Positions 62,266-64,000 of a stretch of 64,000 nt of DNA are shown here, piece by piece; position 1 is the stretch's first letter; each line of letters begins with the position of its first letter. The stretch is from NCBI RefSeq assembly GCF_009730915.1, contig NC_052477.1:5978611-6042610 (forward strand), in the 5' to 3' direction. A program made the position numbers and the translations under genes. This DNA comes from Dioscorea cayenensis subsp. rotundata (Eukaryota; Streptophyta; Magnoliopsida; Dioscoreales; Dioscoreaceae). Below the pieces are notes generated by a model. That model did not search any database. It was not told the origin of the DNA and saw only the letters and a list, made by a program, of their open reading frames with translations.

Positions 62266-62989
62266 TAGTACATGATAGTGTAGGTGGGGCAAGAATTCTT
62301 GCTACCTTGTAGGCATGGGGACCCTGCCTGACAGAGAGTGGATTCCTCGAAATGTTCCCCCAACAAGGCAGGGAGTGGTGGAAAATCCCTTTGCTTGGCG
62401 AAAGAGGCAGGGTCGAGGAATCACCATAAGGATCCCCATGAGAGGGGCGAGGAAGCCCCATGCCTCGTAGGCTTCCTAACTAACAAAAAATCCTCATTAT
62501 TTTGAGGGTGGTGAGATTTAAACCCAAGACTGTTGTGAAATTTCTCTAAATGCAAATATACGCTATCGTGAACAAGTAATATAATGATAAGAGAATATCG
62601 CCGCATGGGTTTGAGTTTATTAAATACCAAAATTACTCTAACTTTAATTTTACTTGATTAATGAATTTGAAAAGATTAATGAATAAAGAGAGATAGTCAG
62701 ACAAAGAGAATTCAATGCTTAGAAATTCTAGGGTTTCCAAGCTCACCTAGACTAATTCCACCTATATCGTTTAGTTCAATCAATCGTTTATTTTGATGTT
62801 ATCAAATTTCTCTAAATTGCATATTGATCTTTCTCAAGCATCAGCAACATATTCCATTAAATAAGTTAACATCATCTTTAAGATAACTATGAATCTATGG
62901 AACAAATTGAACTATATAAATGATTAGTGCTTGTGTATAAGTAATATGAAGTATTCTTTTCTTATACCGAGCATCACTTTTATTAGATT
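62266..62989. other. Intergenic, no gene seen
   Basis: A GC-richer patch (62283-62470) with GGCAGGG/CCCTGCC runs is repeat-like. The rest is AT-rich. No coding signal. Confidence 0.45.
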
Positions 62990-64000
62990 TTATCAATTAT
63001 TGGTGTGTATTTGTGTTCTTTTGTGCATGTAGGGTTGTGGAGACAAAGTTGGATGAAAGAAAGCAAAAGTAGATTGTGGATGTGATTGTGATGAAGCTCT
63101 TGGATCGAACAAAGGTGAAGACACAAGTTGTGCTCGAAGATATGTTGGTGTGTGCTAACCTCCATTGTGCTCAAGAGAATACACAAAGTGGAGGGGCACA
63201 AAGGCAGTCACACTCATTTGTTCCGACTCTTGCAACATTAGCAAGAGCTCTGTCAATGTGGTTTTATTGAAGAGACGATGCAATATACCACATGGATGTG
63301 TGCCCATTTATGTGGCCTTGATGAAAAGAATGGATTCGGGAGCATTTTGGCGAAATACTGCAGCAGTTTACTGTAGCAAATCAATGTAGTAAAATCAATA
63401 TAGGAGTTACTGTTCACAGCTTGCAAAAAAATGATTTTTGCAAATCCATACGGTCGTGTGGAAATTTCACACACCCGTGTGGTTACCCGATTCTAGCCCC
63501 TATAAATACTGCATTTTGAGGTGTCTTGAGAATTTTTTTTCTCTCTTTTGCCCATCTTTCGAGGCCCTTGCGGCTAGGGTTTGGAGAGGCTTTGGCTAGG
63601 TTTTTGGAGTGGTTCTTCGACCTTTGATATCATGTTCCTTTGGAGGAGAGTTATTGGGGGAGCTTTCATCGGCATCGATTTGGCGAGGTGTTCCCTAGGC
63701 TTGACAAGGGAACCCTTGGAGAAGACGAGGCGGCTCCACAAGACCATCAATATGGACTACAAGGGGGTTTTATCTATAGATTGCATGTATTTACTTTCGA
63801 TTTTATTGTTGATTGTGTATTGCTCCATGGAGAGCTAAACCCTTAGTGGATGCTTGGACTTGTAAACACTAGGATGACTTTATTTCATTGACTTTTGTTA
63901 TGCTTCTTTAATTTGATGTTTTCATTGAGTTCAACTTTGAATGTTTGTTGTATTGGTTTTCCCTTAGAGTAACACCAGGGTTGAGAATCTATCTTGATAA
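62990..64000 (+). mobile_element. Probable LTR running off the window
   Basis: A TATA-like CCTATAAATACTGCA at about 63498 is followed by CT-rich leader DNA and GGCTAGGGTTTGGAGAGG. Downstream, CCATGGAGAGCTAAACCC and GTGGATGCTTGGACTTG resemble the transcribed part of LTRs of large plant Ty3/gypsy elements. The imperfect inverted pair ACGGTCGTGTGG / CACACCCGTGTGG lies just upstream (63449-63482). Neither border nor any pol domain is in view. Confidence 0.4.

Noticed and set aside
63253..63846. Several frames of 64-85 codons at the window end
   Set aside because: They lie in LTR-like leader DNA and have no conserved domain.

Overview
The window is nuclear DNA of a flowering plant, probably a monocot. 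The genes have GT-AG introns and plant-specific families, and the intergenic DNA is AT-rich and full of plant transposons. The monocot call rests on a GC- and proline-rich first exon in the DUF630/DUF632 gene and on a badnavirus-like endogenous fragment; the species cannot be fixed from sequence alone. Two complete native genes are recognisable, both on the + strand: a DUF630/DUF632 protein (exons from 24287 to 40804) and a 172-residue GPX5-like glutathione peroxidase (six exons, 42443 to 47575). A DnaJ (type A HSP40) pseudogene lies at 49680-58660.

Left part (1-24 kb). After LTR-retrotransposon debris and a decayed hAT transposase (2412-3440) comes a well-delimited CACTA transposon at 4255-10809, with CACTA ends and a 3-bp CGT duplication. 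It carries pieces of four unrelated plant genes, in order: UTP23, a glutathionyl-hydroquinone reductase, a strictosidine-synthase-like protein, and six exons of PEX14. Palindromic subterminal repeats fill its right end. Then follow a tRNA-derived SINE, small tandem duplications, a 1.08-kb inverted repeat with 0.4-kb arms (14195-15278), hAT-like MITEs, a 3.4-kb solo LTR nested in an older terminal-inverted-repeat element, and a Tourist-like element ending 350 bp before the DUF630/DUF632 start codon.

Middle (24-48 kb). The third intron of the DUF630/DUF632 gene is 10.1 kb long because of nested insertions: a minus-strand Ty1/copia relic holding a 345-bp TRIM and a full-length 5.2-kb Ty3/gypsy chromovirus with matching 5-bp target duplications (GATTA). 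The glutathione peroxidase has a 4.1-kb fourth intron holding a second TRIM-related copy.

Right part (48-64 kb). The DnaJ pseudogene is split by a second CACTA element (49922-58062, GTT duplication). That element contains a 90-bp subterminal array, a GT31 galactosyltransferase exon, a broken pararetrovirus movement-protein-like region on the minus strand, a hAT-like MITE and a relic of plant CACTA transposase. Beyond it are a 60-bp minisatellite, MITEs, and what looks like the start of an LTR running off the window end.

The main point of interest is the pair of gene-capturing CACTA elements. One holds fragments of four host genes; the other holds a host gene exon plus a viral-type fragment and sits inside a pseudogene. 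No operon-like or enzymatic system previously unknown was found. Exon borders were placed by eye from family conservation and GT-AG sites.
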